From: Polyangium sp. 6x1
Lineage (GTDB): Bacteria > Myxococcota_A > Polyangia > Polyangiales > Polyangiaceae
Reading direction: 5' to 3'
Assembly: GCF_029946515.1 (NCBI RefSeq)
Contig: NZ_JARZHH010000006.1
Location: forward strand, 184,136 to 248,135
Length of the DNA stretch: 64,000 nt
The notes under the pieces were generated by a model, which searched no databases, was not told the DNA's origin, and saw only the letters and a program-made list of their open reading frames with translations. The number at the start of each line of letters is the position of its first letter. Positions within the stretch are counted from its first letter, which is position 1. This document shows positions 16,836-26,274 of this stretch, one piece after another. A program made the translations under genes and the position numbers.

Positions 16836-17570
16836 TCACTTCTTCGTCTTGCCGAGGTCGAGCTTGATCCGCGGACGCCCCGTGGACGTCGTCGCCGACG
16901 GGGCCGTGCTCGCCGTCGACGTCGGGGCCGCGCTCGCCGTCGACGTCGCGGTCGCGCTCGCCGTCGCCGTGGTCGTCGGGGCCGTGGTCGCCGTCGACGT
17001 CGCCGTCGCGGTGGCCGTCGTCGTCGCCTTCACGGTCGTCGTCGTGGGCGCCGTGAACTTGGGCCGCTCGCCGATCGGGATCCGGTCGTCGCCGAGGATG
17101 CACATCTTCGTCGTGTCGCTGGCCGTGAGCGTGTCGCAGAGCTTGTAGCCCTCGGGGCACTCGCCGGGGCCCTGGCACGTCGCCGAGCAGAAGCCGGGAT
17201 CACTCGGGGCGTCGGCCTTCTTCAGGCAGAAGCCGTGATCGCACTCGCTCGCGTTCGTACAGCTCGCGCCGACCTTCGAGCCTGCGGCCTTGCTGCACTC
17301 GAGCCCCGAGCCCGTGTCCTTGGCGCGACAAACGAGCCCGTCGCCGCAGTCCTTGTCATACGTGCAGCTCTTCGTGCAGATGCTGCCCGTGGCCGCGCAC
17401 TGAAGCGACGCGCAATCCGTGTCTTTCGCGCAGGCCGCCCCGAACGCCTTCTTCTCGGGTTCTTCCTGCTTCAAAAAACCGCAGCCAGCTGCCCCGAGAC
17501 CGAGGAGCAACGCGATCATCGCCCCGCCTCGCAGCGCCCCACCCACCTTCGCCCCACGGGTTTTGCTCAT
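16836..17570 (-). CDS. Cys-rich lipoprotein with Thr/Ala low-complexity tail
   Basis: A 244-residue predicted lipoprotein (lipobox LGAAGC). Residues 40-155 hold about eighteen cysteines in Dickkopf/EGF-like spacing (CAKDTDCASLQC, CTYDKDCGDGLVC, CTNASECDHGFC), typical of secreted myxobacterial proteins. A C-terminal tail of about 70 residues is almost only Thr, Ala and Ser, encoded by a GTCG(T/C)C-type near-repeat on the plus strand. It ends with a basic RPRIKLDLGKTKK stretch. It stands alone, divergent from glgP. The tail could span the envelope or be a target of glycosylation; that is inference. Confidence 0.85.
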   Translation of the reverse strand: MSKTRGAKVGGALRGGAMIALLLGLGAAGCGFLKQEEPEKKAFGAACAKDTDCASLQCAATGSICTKSCTYDKDCGDGLVCRAKDTGSGLECSKAAGSKVGASCTNASECDHGFCLKKADAPSDPGFCSATCQGPGECPEGYKLCDTLTASDTTKMCILGDDRIPIGERPKFTAPTTTTVKATTTATATATSTATTAPTTTATASATATSTASAAPTSTASTAPSATTSTGRPRIKLDLGKTKK

Positions 17571-17686
17571 GGTTCCCTCTCTCGCCGCGCGAGAGCGCGG
17601 GCCGTGTGTCCGTCTACCACAGCCCGGGCGCCGAGGGACAACCTCCTGCGGCGCGCCACGGCAGGTTCGCTTATGATGCGCACCCG

Positions 17687-20245
17687 ATGACCTCCTTCTT
17701 CCAGGGCCCTGCCTCGCCGCCGGACGGCGCCTCCGCCGCCGCCTCCGCCCAAGATCCCGTGCCCTCGCGCGTCCGCGTGGAGGACGACCGGACGGGCATG
17801 CACCCCGCTGCCCTCCGCCGCGCGTTCACCGACCACGTGCAGTTCTCGCGCGCCCGTGACTTCGAGACCGCGACGAGCTTCGACCGCTTCGTCGCGCTCT
17901 CGCTCGCCGTCCGCGACCGCCTCGTGGAGCGCTGGTCGCAGACGCAGCGCACCTACTACGAGACGGACGCGAAGCGCGCCTACTATCTCTCCGCCGAGTT
18001 CCTCCTCGGTCGCGCGCTCCAGTCGAACCTCCAGGCCCTCGGCGTCGAAGACACGTACCGCGCGGTCCTGCGCGAGCTCGGGATCGACCTCGACGAGATG
18101 ATGGAGCTCGAGCACGACGCGGGCCTCGGCAACGGCGGCCTCGGGCGTCTCGCCGCGTGCATCCTCGAGTCGATGGCCACGCTGGAGCTACCCGGCCAGG
18201 GCTACGGCATCCGGTACGAGTTCGGCATCTTCGAGCAGGTGATCCGCGACGGCGCGCAGGTCGAGCGCGCCGACGAGTGGCTGAAATTCGGCAATCCCTG
18301 GGAAATCGAGCGGCCCGAGTACGCGGTCACCGTCGGCTTCGGCGGCCGCACCGAGATGGTCCAGGATGCCCGTGGCGGCTACCGCGTCCTCTGGCACCCG
18401 GCCGATCACGTGCTCGGCGTCCCCTACGACACGCCCATCGCGGGACACGGCTCGGGCACGGTGAACACGCTGCGCCTCTGGGCGGCCCGCGCCCACGAGG
18501 ACTTCGATTTCGGCCTCTTCAACGAGGGCGACTACGTGAAGGCCGTGGAGCAGAAGAACGCCTCCGAGGTCATCTCCAAGGTCCTCTACCCGAACGACAA
18601 CTTCGACAAGGGCAAGGAGCTCCGGCTCCGGCAGGAGTACTTCTTCGTCGCCTGCTCGATCCACGACATCGTCTGGCGGTACACGAAGACGCACGACACC
18701 TTCGCGAAGTTCGGCGACAAGGTCGCGATCCAGCTCAACGACACGCACCCGGCGATCGCCATCGCCGAGCTCATGCGCGTGCTCGTCGACGAGCACGGCC
18801 TCTCCTGGGACGAGGCCTGGACGCAGACCGTCCGGGCGTTCGGCTACACGAACCACACGCTCCTGCCCGAGGCGCTCGAGCGCTGGCCCGTCGCGCTCTT
18901 CGAGCGCATCTTGCCGCGGCACCTGGAGATCATCCAGGAGATCAACCGCCGCCTGCTCCGCGCGGTGACCGTCGCCTTCCCCTACGATCAAGGCCGCGCC
19001 CGGCGCATGAGCATCTTCGAGGAGGGCCCCGAGCGCATGGTCCGCATGGCGCACCTCGCGGTCGTCGGATCGCACTCGATCAACGGCGTCGCCAAGCTCC
19101 ACAGCGAGCTCGTGCGCAGCTCGCTCTTCCGCGACTTCCACGACCTCTGGCCCGAGCGCTTCAGCAACAAGACGAACGGCGTCACGCCGCGCCGCTGGCT
19201 CTTCGCCTGCAACCCCGGGCTCTCCCGCCTCATCACCTCCCGCATCGGCCCGCGCTTCGTCACCGAGCTCGAGCGCCTCGCCGAGCTCGAGCCTTCCGTG
19301 GACGATCCGTCGTTCCTCGCGGAGCTCCGGGCGATCAAGCGCGCGAACAAGGAGACGCTCGCCCGCATCGTCAAGCGCGAGCTCGGCTTCGACGTCGACG
19401 TCCGCGCGATCTTCGACGTCCAGATCAAGCGCCTGCACGAGTACAAGCGCCAGCTCCTGAACGCGCTCCACATCGTCACGCTCTACCTGCGCGCCAAGCG
19501 TGGCGAGCGCGTGCACCCGCGCCTCTTCATCTTCGGCGCCAAGGCCGCGCCCGGGTATCGACAGGCCAAGCTCATCATCAAGCTCATCCACGCCATCGCC
19601 TCCGTCGTGAACGGCGACGGCCGCGTCCCCGAGCTCAAGGTCGCCTTCCTGCCGAACTACCGCGTCTCGCTCGCCGAAAAGATCATCCCTGCGGCCGACC
19701 TCTCCGAGCAGATCTCGACCGCCGGCATGGAGGCCTCCGGCACCGGCAACATGAAGCTCGCGATGAACGGCGCGCTCACGATCGGCACCTACGACGGCGC
19801 CAACATCGAGATCCGCGAGGCTGTCGGCGCCGAGAACTTCTTCCTCTTCGGGCTCACGGCCGAGGAGGTCGAGGCGCGCCTCGCGTCCGGCGTGCCCGGC
19901 CGCGCCGCCTACGAGGCCGATCCCGAGCTCCGCGAGGCGATCGACTTCATCCGCTCCGGCTTCTTTTCTCCGGACGAGCCCGACGCCTTCCACCCGCTCG
20001 TCGACGAGCTGCTCGGCCGCGACCGTTACCTCGTGATGAGCGATTTCCGCGCGTATGCCGACGCCCAGAAGGACGTCGAGCGGGCGTTCCTCGACGAGGA
20101 GGGCTGGTCGCGCAAAGCCGCCCTCAACATCGCTCGGGTCGGCGGCTTCTCGTCGGACCGCACGGTGCGCGAATACGCGAATGAAATCTGGGGGATCGAG
20201 CCCTGCCCCATCCGGCTCGTCCCCGACGAGCCCGCCGCCGAGTAG
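17687..20245 (+). CDS. glgP: Glycogen/starch/alpha-glucan phosphorylase
   Basis: An 852-residue cytoplasmic enzyme that releases glucose-1-phosphate from glycogen, using pyridoxal phosphate. The N-terminal half shows AYYLSAEFLLGRAL and DAGLGNGGLGRLAAC. The PLP lysine is K690 in GTGNMKLAMNG, followed by IGTYDGANIEI. Length is near the usual 800-850; the first 55 residues are a Ser/Ala/Pro-rich extension. The ATG at 17687 is preceded by a TATGAT box at 17672-17677, 10 bp upstream, which would give a very short leader. The gene is alone, divergent from the Cys-rich lipoprotein gene and followed after 113 bp by clpS. Assignment is firm. Confidence 0.97.
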   Translation: MTSFFQGPASPPDGASAAASAQDPVPSRVRVEDDRTGMHPAALRRAFTDHVQFSRARDFETATSFDRFVALSLAVRDRLVERWSQTQRTYYETDAKRAYYLSAEFLLGRALQSNLQALGVEDTYRAVLRELGIDLDEMMELEHDAGLGNGGLGRLAACILESMATLELPGQGYGIRYEFGIFEQVIRDGAQVERADEWLKFGNPWEIERPEYAVTVGFGGRTEMVQDARGGYRVLWHPADHVLGVPYDTPIAGHGSGTVNTLRLWAARAHEDFDFGLFNEGDYVKAVEQKNASEVISKVLYPNDNFDKGKELRLRQEYFFVACSIHDIVWRYTKTHDTFAKFGDKVAIQLNDTHPAIAIAELMRVLVDEHGLSWDEAWTQTVRAFGYTNHTLLPEALERWPVALFERILPRHLEIIQEINRRLLRAVTVAFPYDQGRARRMSIFEEGPERMVRMAHLAVVGSHSINGVAKLHSELVRSSLFRDFHDLWPERFSNKTNGVTPRRWLFACNPGLSRLITSRIGPRFVTELERLAELEPSVDDPSFLAELRAIKRANKETLARIVKRELGFDVDVRAIFDVQIKRLHEYKRQLLNALHIVTLYLRAKRGERVHPRLFIFGAKAAPGYRQAKLIIKLIHAIASVVNGDGRVPELKVAFLPNYRVSLAEKIIPAADLSEQISTAGMEASGTGNMKLAMNGALTIGTYDGANIEIREAVGAENFFLFGLTAEEVEARLASGVPGRAAYEADPELREAIDFIRSGFFSPDEPDAFHPLVDELLGRDRYLVMSDFRAYADAQKDVERAFLDEEGWSRKAALNIARVGGFSSDRTVREYANEIWGIEPCPIRLVPDEPAAE

Positions 20246-20358
20246 GGCCTCTCCGCCCGCTCCCTGCCCGCCCCCCGCCCCGAGCATAACGATTCTCCGC
20301 GCGCGACCACCGGCGCGCCGGGCCCTGGCTTGCTATTCTGTTCGGCCCCCCCAGACGT

Positions 20359-20682
20359 ATGGCGAACGATCCGCGTGAACGAGAGGACCACGAAGGCGAT
20401 CTCGCGACCCAGAAGAAGCGCAAGGTCGAGAAGGTCCGCCGCTACAAGGTCCTCCTCCACAACGACAACTACACGACGATGGAATTCGTCGTTCTCGTGC
20501 TCGTGAAGTTCTTTCACAGGACCGACACGGAAGCGACGCACATCATGCTCAGCGTGCACCACAAGGGCAGCGGCGTCGCGGGCGTCTACACCAAGGACGT
20601 CGCCGAGACGAAGGTCACCCAGGTGCAAAGCTTCGCGAGGCAACACGGCATGCCCCTCCGGCTTTCGGCCGAACCCGAGTGA
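20359..20682 (+). CDS. clpS: ATP-dependent Clp protease adaptor ClpS
   Basis: A 107-residue adaptor that delivers N-degron substrates to ClpA. The core is recognisable: YKVLLHNDNYTTMEFVV, then VHHKGSGVAGVYTKDVAETKV. The HNDNYTTMEFV block includes the residues that bind the substrate's N-terminal side chain. The first 25 residues are charged and probably flexible, as in other ClpS. It lies 5 bp upstream of clpA, a common arrangement, so the pair forms an operon. A TATTCT box (20334-20339) is 20 bp upstream of the ATG and is the likely promoter. Confidence 0.96.
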   Translation: MANDPREREDHEGDLATQKKRKVEKVRRYKVLLHNDNYTTMEFVVLVLVKFFHRTDTEATHIMLSVHHKGSGVAGVYTKDVAETKVTQVQSFARQHGMPLRLSAEPE

Positions 20683-20687
20683 GAACC

Positions 20688-23012
20688 ATGAAGATCAGCC
20701 CCGAGGTCGAGATCGCCTTCAAGCTGGCCACGCACGAGGCCATCCGCCGACGGCACGAGTACGTGACCGTCGAGCATCTTCTCTACGCGCTCACGTTCGA
20801 CGAGGAGACGGCGAACGTGATCCGCAAGGCGGGCGGAGATCCATCGAAGCTGAAGAAGCGCCTGGAGCGCTTCCTCGAAGAAGAGATCGAGGCCTTGCCC
20901 GATCACGTCGACTCCGAGCCCGTCGTCTCGCTCGGCTTCCAGAACGTCGTCGGCCGCGCGGCCGTGCACGTCCAGAATACGAACCAGAAAGAGCTGAAGG
21001 GCGCGAACGTCCTCGTCGCGGTCTTCTCCGAGCGCGACTCGCCCGCCGTGCAGATGCTCCGCGACGCCGACGTGCAGCGGCTCGACGTGGTGAACTACCT
21101 GTCGCACGGCATCGCGAAGGACGGCCAGGATGACGAGATCGGCCCCGAGGACGCGACCGAAGGCGCGGACGCCGCCGAGGCCGAGGGCGAAGGCCGCGAG
21201 AGCCGCCGCGATCCGCTCGCCTCGTTCACCGTGAACCTGAACAAGGAAGCGGAGAGCGGGCGCATCGATCCGCTGGTCGGCCGGACGATCGAGCTCGAAC
21301 GCACGATCCAGGTCCTCGCGCGCCGCCGCAAGAACAACCCCTTGCTCATCGGCGACGCCGGCGTCGGCAAGACCGCGATTGCCGAGGGCCTGGCCATGAA
21401 GATCGTCAAGGGCGACGTCCCGCATGCGATCAAGGGCGCGACGATCTACGCGCTCGACATGGGCGCGCTCATCGCTGGCACGCGCTACCGCGGCGACTTC
21501 GAGAACCGGCTGAAGGGCGTGCTCAAGGCGCTCGAAAAGCAGCCGGGCGCGATCCTCTTCATCGACGAGATCCACACGATCATCGGCGCCGGCGCCGCGA
21601 GCGGCGGCACGATGGACGCCTCGAACCTCTTGAAGCCCGCGCTCGCATCCGGTCGCCTGCGTTGCATCGGCGCGACGACCTTCCAGGAGTACCGCGGCCA
21701 CCTCGAGCGCGACAGCGCCCTCGCGCGCCGCTTCCAGCGCATCGAGATCAACGAGCCCTCGGTCGACGAGACGCGCCAGATCCTCGAAGGCCTGCGCAAG
21801 CACTACGAGGAGTTCCACAAGGTCAAGTTCACGGACGCCGCGCTCGAGGCGGCCGCGAAGCTCAGCGACCGCTACCTCCGCGATCGGCGTCTGCCCGACA
21901 AGGCGATCGATCTGCTCGACGAGGCCGGCGCCGCCGCGCGCCTCGCCCACGGCGACGACTACACGGTCGACGTGTCCGACATCGAGATCGTCGTCGCGAA
22001 GATGGCCCAGATCCCGCCGCGCCAGGTCTCGACCTCGGATCGCGCGCAGCTCAAGGATCTGCAGAAGGAGCTCGAAGGCGTGGTCTTCGGCCAGGCCGAG
22101 GCCGTCTCGCAGCTCGCGAGCGCCATCAAGCTCTCCCGCGCGGGCCTGCGCTCGCCGGAGAAGCCGATCGGCTCGTTCCTCTTCACGGGCCCGACGGGCG
22201 TCGGCAAGACCGAGCTCGCCAAGCAGCTCGCGAAGGTCATGGGGATCGAGTTCCTCCGCTTCGACATGAGCGAGTACCAGGAGCGGCACACGGTCTCGCG
22301 CCTCATCGGCGCGCCGCCCGGCTACGTCGGCTTCGATCGCGGCGGCCTGCTCACCGAGGCGATCGCGAAGACGCCGCACGCCGTGCTCCTGCTCGACGAG
22401 ATCGAGAAGGCGCACCCGGACATCTTCCAGGTGCTCCTGCAGGTCATGGACCACGGCACGCTCACGGACAACAACGGCAAGAAGAGCTCCTTCCGGCACG
22501 TCGTGCTCATCATGACGAGCAACGTCGGCGCCCGGGAGCTCACGCAGACGCGCCTCGGCTTCGGCGAACGCGGCAACGTGGGCGACGACGATCGCGCCTT
22601 CAAGAACGTGTTCAGCCCGGAGTTCAGGAACCGGCTCGACGCGCGCATCATGTTCAAGCCGCTCGATCCGAGCGTCATGGGCAGCATCGTCGACAAGTTC
22701 ATCCGCGAGATCGAGGCGCTCGTGGGCGACAAGGGCGTGAGCATCCAGGTGACGGACGCGGCGCGCGATTACCTCGCGAAGAAGGGCTACGATCCGGCCT
22801 TCGGCGCGCGCCCGCTCGGTCGCGTCATCGAGCGCGAGCTCAAGCCTCGCCTCGGCGACGAGATCCTCTTCGGCGAGCTCGAGCACGGCGGAAAGGCCGT
22901 GGTCGACCTGAAGGACGGTGAGCTCTCGTTCTCGTTCCTCCCGAACGAGCCGCCGGCCGAGGAGAAGAAGGCCGAAACGCCGAAGGAGACCGAGGCGCCG
23001 GCCCAGGCCTGA
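20688..23012 (+). CDS. clpA: ATP-dependent Clp protease ATP-binding subunit ClpA
   Basis: A 774-residue AAA+ unfoldase that feeds proteins to ClpP. A Clp N-domain pair spans 1-140, with an acidic linker at 148-172. Module 1 has Walker A GDAGVGKT (222-229) and Walker [12 protein letters not shown] (288-298). Module 2 has Walker A GPTGVGKT (about 501-508) and Walker [13 protein letters not shown] ClpP-contact loop is visible as LGF in [10 protein letters not shown]. There is no ClpB middle coiled coil, so this is ClpA rather than ClpB or ClpC. The ATG at 20688 is used; a GTG at 20679 overlaps the clpS end but adds only three residues. The C-terminus ends with a short Glu/Ala/Pro tail. Confidence 0.97.
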   Translation: MKISPEVEIAFKLATHEAIRRRHEYVTVEHLLYALTFDEETANVIRKAGGDPSKLKKRLERFLEEEIEALPDHVDSEPVVSLGFQNVVGRAAVHVQNTNQKELKGANVLVAVFSERDSPAVQMLRDADVQRLDVVNYLSHGIAKDGQDDEIGPEDATEGADAAEAEGEGRESRRDPLASFTVNLNKEAESGRIDPLVGRTIELERTIQVLARRRKNNPLLIGDAGVGKTAIAEGLAMKIVKGDVPHAIKGATIYALDMGALIAGTRYRGDFENRLKGVLKALEKQPGAILFIDEIHTIIGAGAASGGTMDASNLLKPALASGRLRCIGATTFQEYRGHLERDSALARRFQRIEINEPSVDETRQILEGLRKHYEEFHKVKFTDAALEAAAKLSDRYLRDRRLPDKAIDLLDEAGAAARLAHGDDYTVDVSDIEIVVAKMAQIPPRQVSTSDRAQLKDLQKELEGVVFGQAEAVSQLASAIKLSRAGLRSPEKPIGSFLFTGPTGVGKTELAKQLAKVMGIEFLRFDMSEYQERHTVSRLIGAPPGYVGFDRGGLLTEAIAKTPHAVLLLDEIEKAHPDIFQVLLQVMDHGTLTDNNGKKSSFRHVVLIMTSNVGARELTQTRLGFGERGNVGDDDRAFKNVFSPEFRNRLDARIMFKPLDPSVMGSIVDKFIREIEALVGDKGVSIQVTDAARDYLAKKGYDPAFGARPLGRVIERELKPRLGDEILFGELEHGGKAVVDLKDGELSFSFLPNEPPAEEKKAETPKETEAPAQA

Positions 23013-23038
23013 CGCGACGGCGCGCGCAGGCGAACGAG

Positions 23039-23078
23039 CGGGGGCTCTTCCCACGGGAGGAGCCCCCGTTTTCGTTTC
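23039..23078 (+). terminator. Intrinsic terminator of the clpS-clpA transcript
   Basis: Arms CGGGGGCTC (23039-23047) and GAGCCCCCG (23060-23068) pair perfectly around 12 bases. They are followed on the plus strand by TTTTCGTTTC. It lies 27 bp after the clpA stop and reaches the end of the convergent apaG gene, so it may also slow transcription from that side. Confidence 0.85.
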
Positions 23079-23547
23079 AGTTCAGCGAGTAGGGCATCGC
23101 AAGCGTGAAAGGCGCGATCTCGGCGTCGAACGCGGGCCCGCCGCGCTCGGGGTACATCTGGTAGGTGCCGTGCATCGTGCCGCGCGGCGTTTCGAGCACG
23201 CAGCCGCTCGTGTACTCGAAGTGCTCGCCGGGCCGGAGGGTCGGCTGCTTGCCGACGACGCCAGGGCCTCGCACTTCTTCGATCTTCCCGTTGCCGTCGG
23301 TGATGACCCAGTGCCGGGTGCGTAGCTGCGCGGTCTCGCTGCCCTCGTTCGAGATGCGTATCGTGTAAGCGAACACGTAACGCCTCGCGCTCGGCATGGA
23401 TTGCGCCGGCACGTACACGGTTGTCACGTGGACGCGGATTCCGTTCGTGATGGCGGTGGACACGTTCCTGCCGTGCCACGCGCCCGCGCCGTCCACAAGG
23501 GGACTTTCGGAGGTGACGGAAAGCCGGGCCGTGTTGACAGCTCTCAT
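23077..23547 (-). CDS. apaG: ApaG domain protein
   Basis: A 156-residue single-domain protein of the ApaG/F-box-associated fibronectin-III-like fold. Visible landmarks are IRVHVTTVYVPAQS, FAYTIRISNEG, RHWVITDGNGKIEEVRGPGVVG and the Gly-rich FEYTSGCVLETPRGTMHGTYQM. ApaG proteins bind phosphate or diadenosine-type ligands and affect cobalt resistance; the precise activity is unsettled. The usual length is 125-130; the extra 25 N-terminal residues suggest that the true start could be slightly downstream, though no better ATG is seen. It converges on clpA and is divergent from the rhomboid gene 24 bp away. Confidence 0.9.
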   Translation of the reverse strand: MRAVNTARLSVTSESPLVDGAGAWHGRNVSTAITNGIRVHVTTVYVPAQSMPSARRYVFAYTIRISNEGSETAQLRTRHWVITDGNGKIEEVRGPGVVGKQPTLRPGEHFEYTSGCVLETPRGTMHGTYQMYPERGGPAFDAEIAPFTLAMPYSLN

Positions 23548-23571
23548 GCTCGTCCGCACGTTCCCCGAACC

Positions 23572-24633
23572 GTGAACGACAACGACGACCATTCAGGCGA
23601 GCGAGCTGCTCCAGCGCAGATCACGTCCCTCCCTTCCCTGTCCTCGCCGTTCGTGGGGGTCACGGGGGCCGCGTCCTCGGAGGCGCCGGGCGGGCTCGTG
23701 CCGGTCGACCCGCTCCCGGGCCTCACGGTCATCGGCCCGGTGCACGAGCGCAAGGCGCGGGATTGGTCGCTCGTCCTGCAGTCGATGTCGGTCTGGCACA
23801 TGATGCGCTGGACGTACCGGGGCTGGGTCCTCGTCGTGCGGGACGAGGACTACGAACAAGCGTCGAGCTCGATCGATCGGTACGAGACCGAGAATCGGGA
23901 CTGGCCGCCGCAGAAGGTCCGCGAGCGGCCGCGGCACGCGCCCTCGATCGTCGCGCCGCTCCTCTTCGCCGCGCTCGCCTTGTTTTTCCTGGTCACGGGG
24001 CCCGTCGCGCACAACTCGTTCTGGTTCCAGCGCGGCCGCGCCGAGAGCAACCTCATCCTCAGCGCCGAGCCTTGGCGCGCGCTGACGGCGCTCACGCTGC
24101 ACGCGGACTCGTCGCACGTGATTGGCAACGTCATTTCGGGCTCGATCTTCGCGTCGGCGGTGCAACGCAGGCTCGGCCCGGGCGGCGCTGCGCTCGCGAT
24201 CCTCGCGGCGGGCACGCTGGGCAACGTGGCGAACGCGGTCGCGTATCACACGATGGGCCATGACGTGCATCGCTCGATCGGCGCGTCGACGGCGGTCTTC
24301 GGGGCGATCGGGTTGCTCGCGGCCACGCAGCTCGGGCTCGATCGGCATCACGCGGCGGGGCGAAAGCGGACGATGCAGGAGATCGCCGCGCCGATCGTCG
24401 GCGGGCTCGCGCTGCTCGGAGCGCTCGGCGCGAGCCCCGAGTCCGATCTCGGCGCGCATTTCTTCGGGTTCGTCGCGGGCGTGGTCGTGGGCCTCGGCGC
24501 GGCGCTCGTCCTGCGCAAGACGCGGCCTTCGCCGCGGCCGTGGCTCCAGGTGGGGCTGCTCGGAGCCACGACGGCGCTCATCCTCGGCGCGTGGCGGCTG
24601 GCGCTGCCGTATCGGCTCGTCTGGCCGTTCTGA
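23572..24633 (+). CDS. Rhomboid family intramembrane serine protease
   Basis: A 353-residue membrane protease starting at a GTG. The first 120 residues are cytoplasmic: a Pro/Ser stretch and a small domain (ERKARDWSLVLQSMSVWHMM, then WVLVVRDEDYEQA). Six or so hydrophobic segments follow. The catalytic dyad is present: Ser239 in SIGASTAVFG and His296 in LGAHFFGFVAG. The HxxxN motif supporting the oxyanion hole is at H182/N186 (HVIGN). It should cleave transmembrane substrates, possibly signalling or lipoprotein anchors. The N-terminal part resembles a nucleotide-free regulatory domain of unknown type. The gene nearly abuts the next gene on the opposite strand (6 bp). Confidence 0.93.
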   Translation: MNDNDDHSGERAAPAQITSLPSLSSPFVGVTGAASSEAPGGLVPVDPLPGLTVIGPVHERKARDWSLVLQSMSVWHMMRWTYRGWVLVVRDEDYEQASSSIDRYETENRDWPPQKVRERPRHAPSIVAPLLFAALALFFLVTGPVAHNSFWFQRGRAESNLILSAEPWRALTALTLHADSSHVIGNVISGSIFASAVQRRLGPGGAALAILAAGTLGNVANAVAYHTMGHDVHRSIGASTAVFGAIGLLAATQLGLDRHHAAGRKRTMQEIAAPIVGGLALLGALGASPESDLGAHFFGFVAGVVVGLGAALVLRKTRPSPRPWLQVGLLGATTALILGAWRLALPYRLVWPF

Positions 24634-24639
24634 GTTGGA

Positions 24640-25851
24640 TCAGTCGACGGGCCAGAGCCCGACCGTGCCGCCGACCCACGTGAGATCCTTGTTCTGATCC
24701 ACGCCGAGCATCTTGCCGCGCGAGAGCCGCACGAGGTTCAGCACGAGCTCGGGCGCGGGCTCGTCGGGGGCGCGCAGGAACATCATGCGCACCTCGCCCT
24801 TCACGCCCGATCCGTCGGGCATCGGGAGCGCGGGCTCGTAGGAAATCTTTTCCTGCAAGAGCCAGCCGTGCCGATCCGACTCCGGGATCGCCGCGATGTC
24901 TTCCTTCGTCGGATCCACCTTCACGCCCGCGCCCGCGAACGAGAAGAGCGGCTTCAGCACGTAGCGCTCGAGATCCTGCGGGATCTCCTGGAGCTCCGAG
25001 AGGTAGCGGGCGCGCGGCACGGCCGGGTGATCGATGTACGGCAGCGTGTACTTCGACCACGTCCAGTACCAGTTCGGGTGCGAGCACCACGTGATGTCGA
25101 GGTCGTCGGTGTAGCGGAACGGCAGCTCCATCTTGCGCGCCTCGAGCTCGTCGAAGACCACGCGGTTGTAGATGCGCCGCACCTGCACGAGCTTGCCGTT
25201 CACCTTGCGGAAGAGCTTTCGCCCCTCGCGCACGAGCGTCGTCGGGCAGACCGCGTCGACGCCGACGAGCTCCTTCGTCGCGAGGAAGTCCGGGTACGTC
25301 TTCTGGTTCGGCGGATCGATGTCGAGCAGCACGACGTTCGCCGGATCCTCGCCGCCGAGCACGGCCTTGCGCAGCCGCGCGACGAACCCTTCGCGATCGA
25401 GGCCGCCGAAGAAGATCGACCATTTCCGATCGAGCCCAGGCATCGCGCGCAGCATCTCGGCCATGACGTCGCTCTGCAGCACCATGAGCGCGTAGAGCGA
25501 GGGGAACGCTTGCAGCTCGACCACGCGGCCTTCGAGCTCTCCGCTCGGCCCGCGCACGATCGCGAAGTCGACCTGCACGCAGTTCGGCAAGGGGTCCATC
25601 CCCGGCGCGTCGAGGCGCGCGGGGATCGCGCGCTTCATCGTCTCGATCACGCTCGGCCGCGAGATCTGCTGCACGATCTCGGTGGCGGATTTCGCGAGGT
25701 AGGTGCGAAGCCCCTCGGGCAAGAAGAGCGGCGTCTCGGCCACGCGGAACGGGATTTTCGAGCCTACCCGGCGCTCGAGGCGCGTGAGGTAGTCCGCGTA
25801 GGTGTCGGGTCCGAAGGCGGCGTTGTAGGCGCGGCGAAATGCGGGCTCCAT
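24640..25851 (-). CDS. ATP-grasp-like protein of unknown function
   Basis: A 403-residue soluble protein. Motifs suggest an ATP-grasp fold: an N-terminal block with DFAIVRGPSGELEGRVVELQ, a PNQKTYPDFLATKEL segment, RIYNRVVFDEL, and a phosphate-binding-like LKPLFSFAGAGVKVDP. The order is similar to circularly permuted or glutathionylspermidine-synthase-like ATP-grasp ligases, but I cannot name the acceptor or acid. A strong AAGGAGAG site precedes the ATG at 25851. It is a single gene that converges on the rhomboid gene and is divergent from a small lipoprotein gene. Trp/Tyr content is high around residues 265-275 (WCSHPNWYWTWSKY), likely part of the substrate pocket. Confidence 0.68.
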   Translation of the reverse strand: MEPAFRRAYNAAFGPDTYADYLTRLERRVGSKIPFRVAETPLFLPEGLRTYLAKSATEIVQQISRPSVIETMKRAIPARLDAPGMDPLPNCVQVDFAIVRGPSGELEGRVVELQAFPSLYALMVLQSDVMAEMLRAMPGLDRKWSIFFGGLDREGFVARLRKAVLGGEDPANVVLLDIDPPNQKTYPDFLATKELVGVDAVCPTTLVREGRKLFRKVNGKLVQVRRIYNRVVFDELEARKMELPFRYTDDLDITWCSHPNWYWTWSKYTLPYIDHPAVPRARYLSELQEIPQDLERYVLKPLFSFAGAGVKVDPTKEDIAAIPESDRHGWLLQEKISYEPALPMPDGSGVKGEVRMMFLRAPDEPAPELVLNLVRLSRGKMLGVDQNKDLTWVGGTVGLWPVD

Positions 25852-25942
25852 GCGCTCTCCTTGGTAGCACGAGCGGGGTGCGTCGCGGCAGGGGACCGAA
25901 GGAGGATGGATCCCGGCCCCCGTCGGGTGGTAACGTCCCCCC

Positions 25943-26143
25943 GTGCTCACCCGACGCTTCATCACGGCCCTCGGGGTCGTGATCCTTTCGCTCTCGGCGA
26001 CGGCGTGTTCGTCCCTGACGCGTCCCGACGAGATCACCATCAAGGCTGAGCCTGCGGCGGCTCCCGCGCCCCCGCCTGCTCCCGCGGCTCCTGCCGGGCA
26101 GCCCGGCGCCGCGCCTGCCGCCGCGCCTGGTGGAGGTGGTTGA
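25943..26143 (+). CDS. Small proline/alanine-rich lipoprotein
   Basis: A 66-residue predicted lipoprotein starting at a GTG. The signal peptide ends in LSATAC. The mature part is 45 residues, mostly Ala/Pro with a Gly-rich end. It has no domain; similar short lipoproteins are common in myxobacteria and may be envelope linkers or spacers. No Shine-Dalgarno is clear. It is divergent from the ATP-grasp-like gene and 131 bp upstream of the acyl-CoA dehydrogenase gene. Coding is supported only by the signal peptide and the lipobox. Confidence 0.55.
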   Translation: MLTRRFITALGVVILSLSATACSSLTRPDEITIKAEPAAAPAPPPAPAAPAGQPGAAPAAAPGGGG

Positions 26144-26274
26144 GGCGGTTGACGAGGCTCCGGTCCGGAGCCTGAAAAACCCTGCCTCGAACCCCCTCCG
26201 CCCCGCGACATTCCGCACGCCCAAGGCATGAGCTCGCTCGTCTCGAGCGGCTCGCCCGGAACGGACGGTATCCC

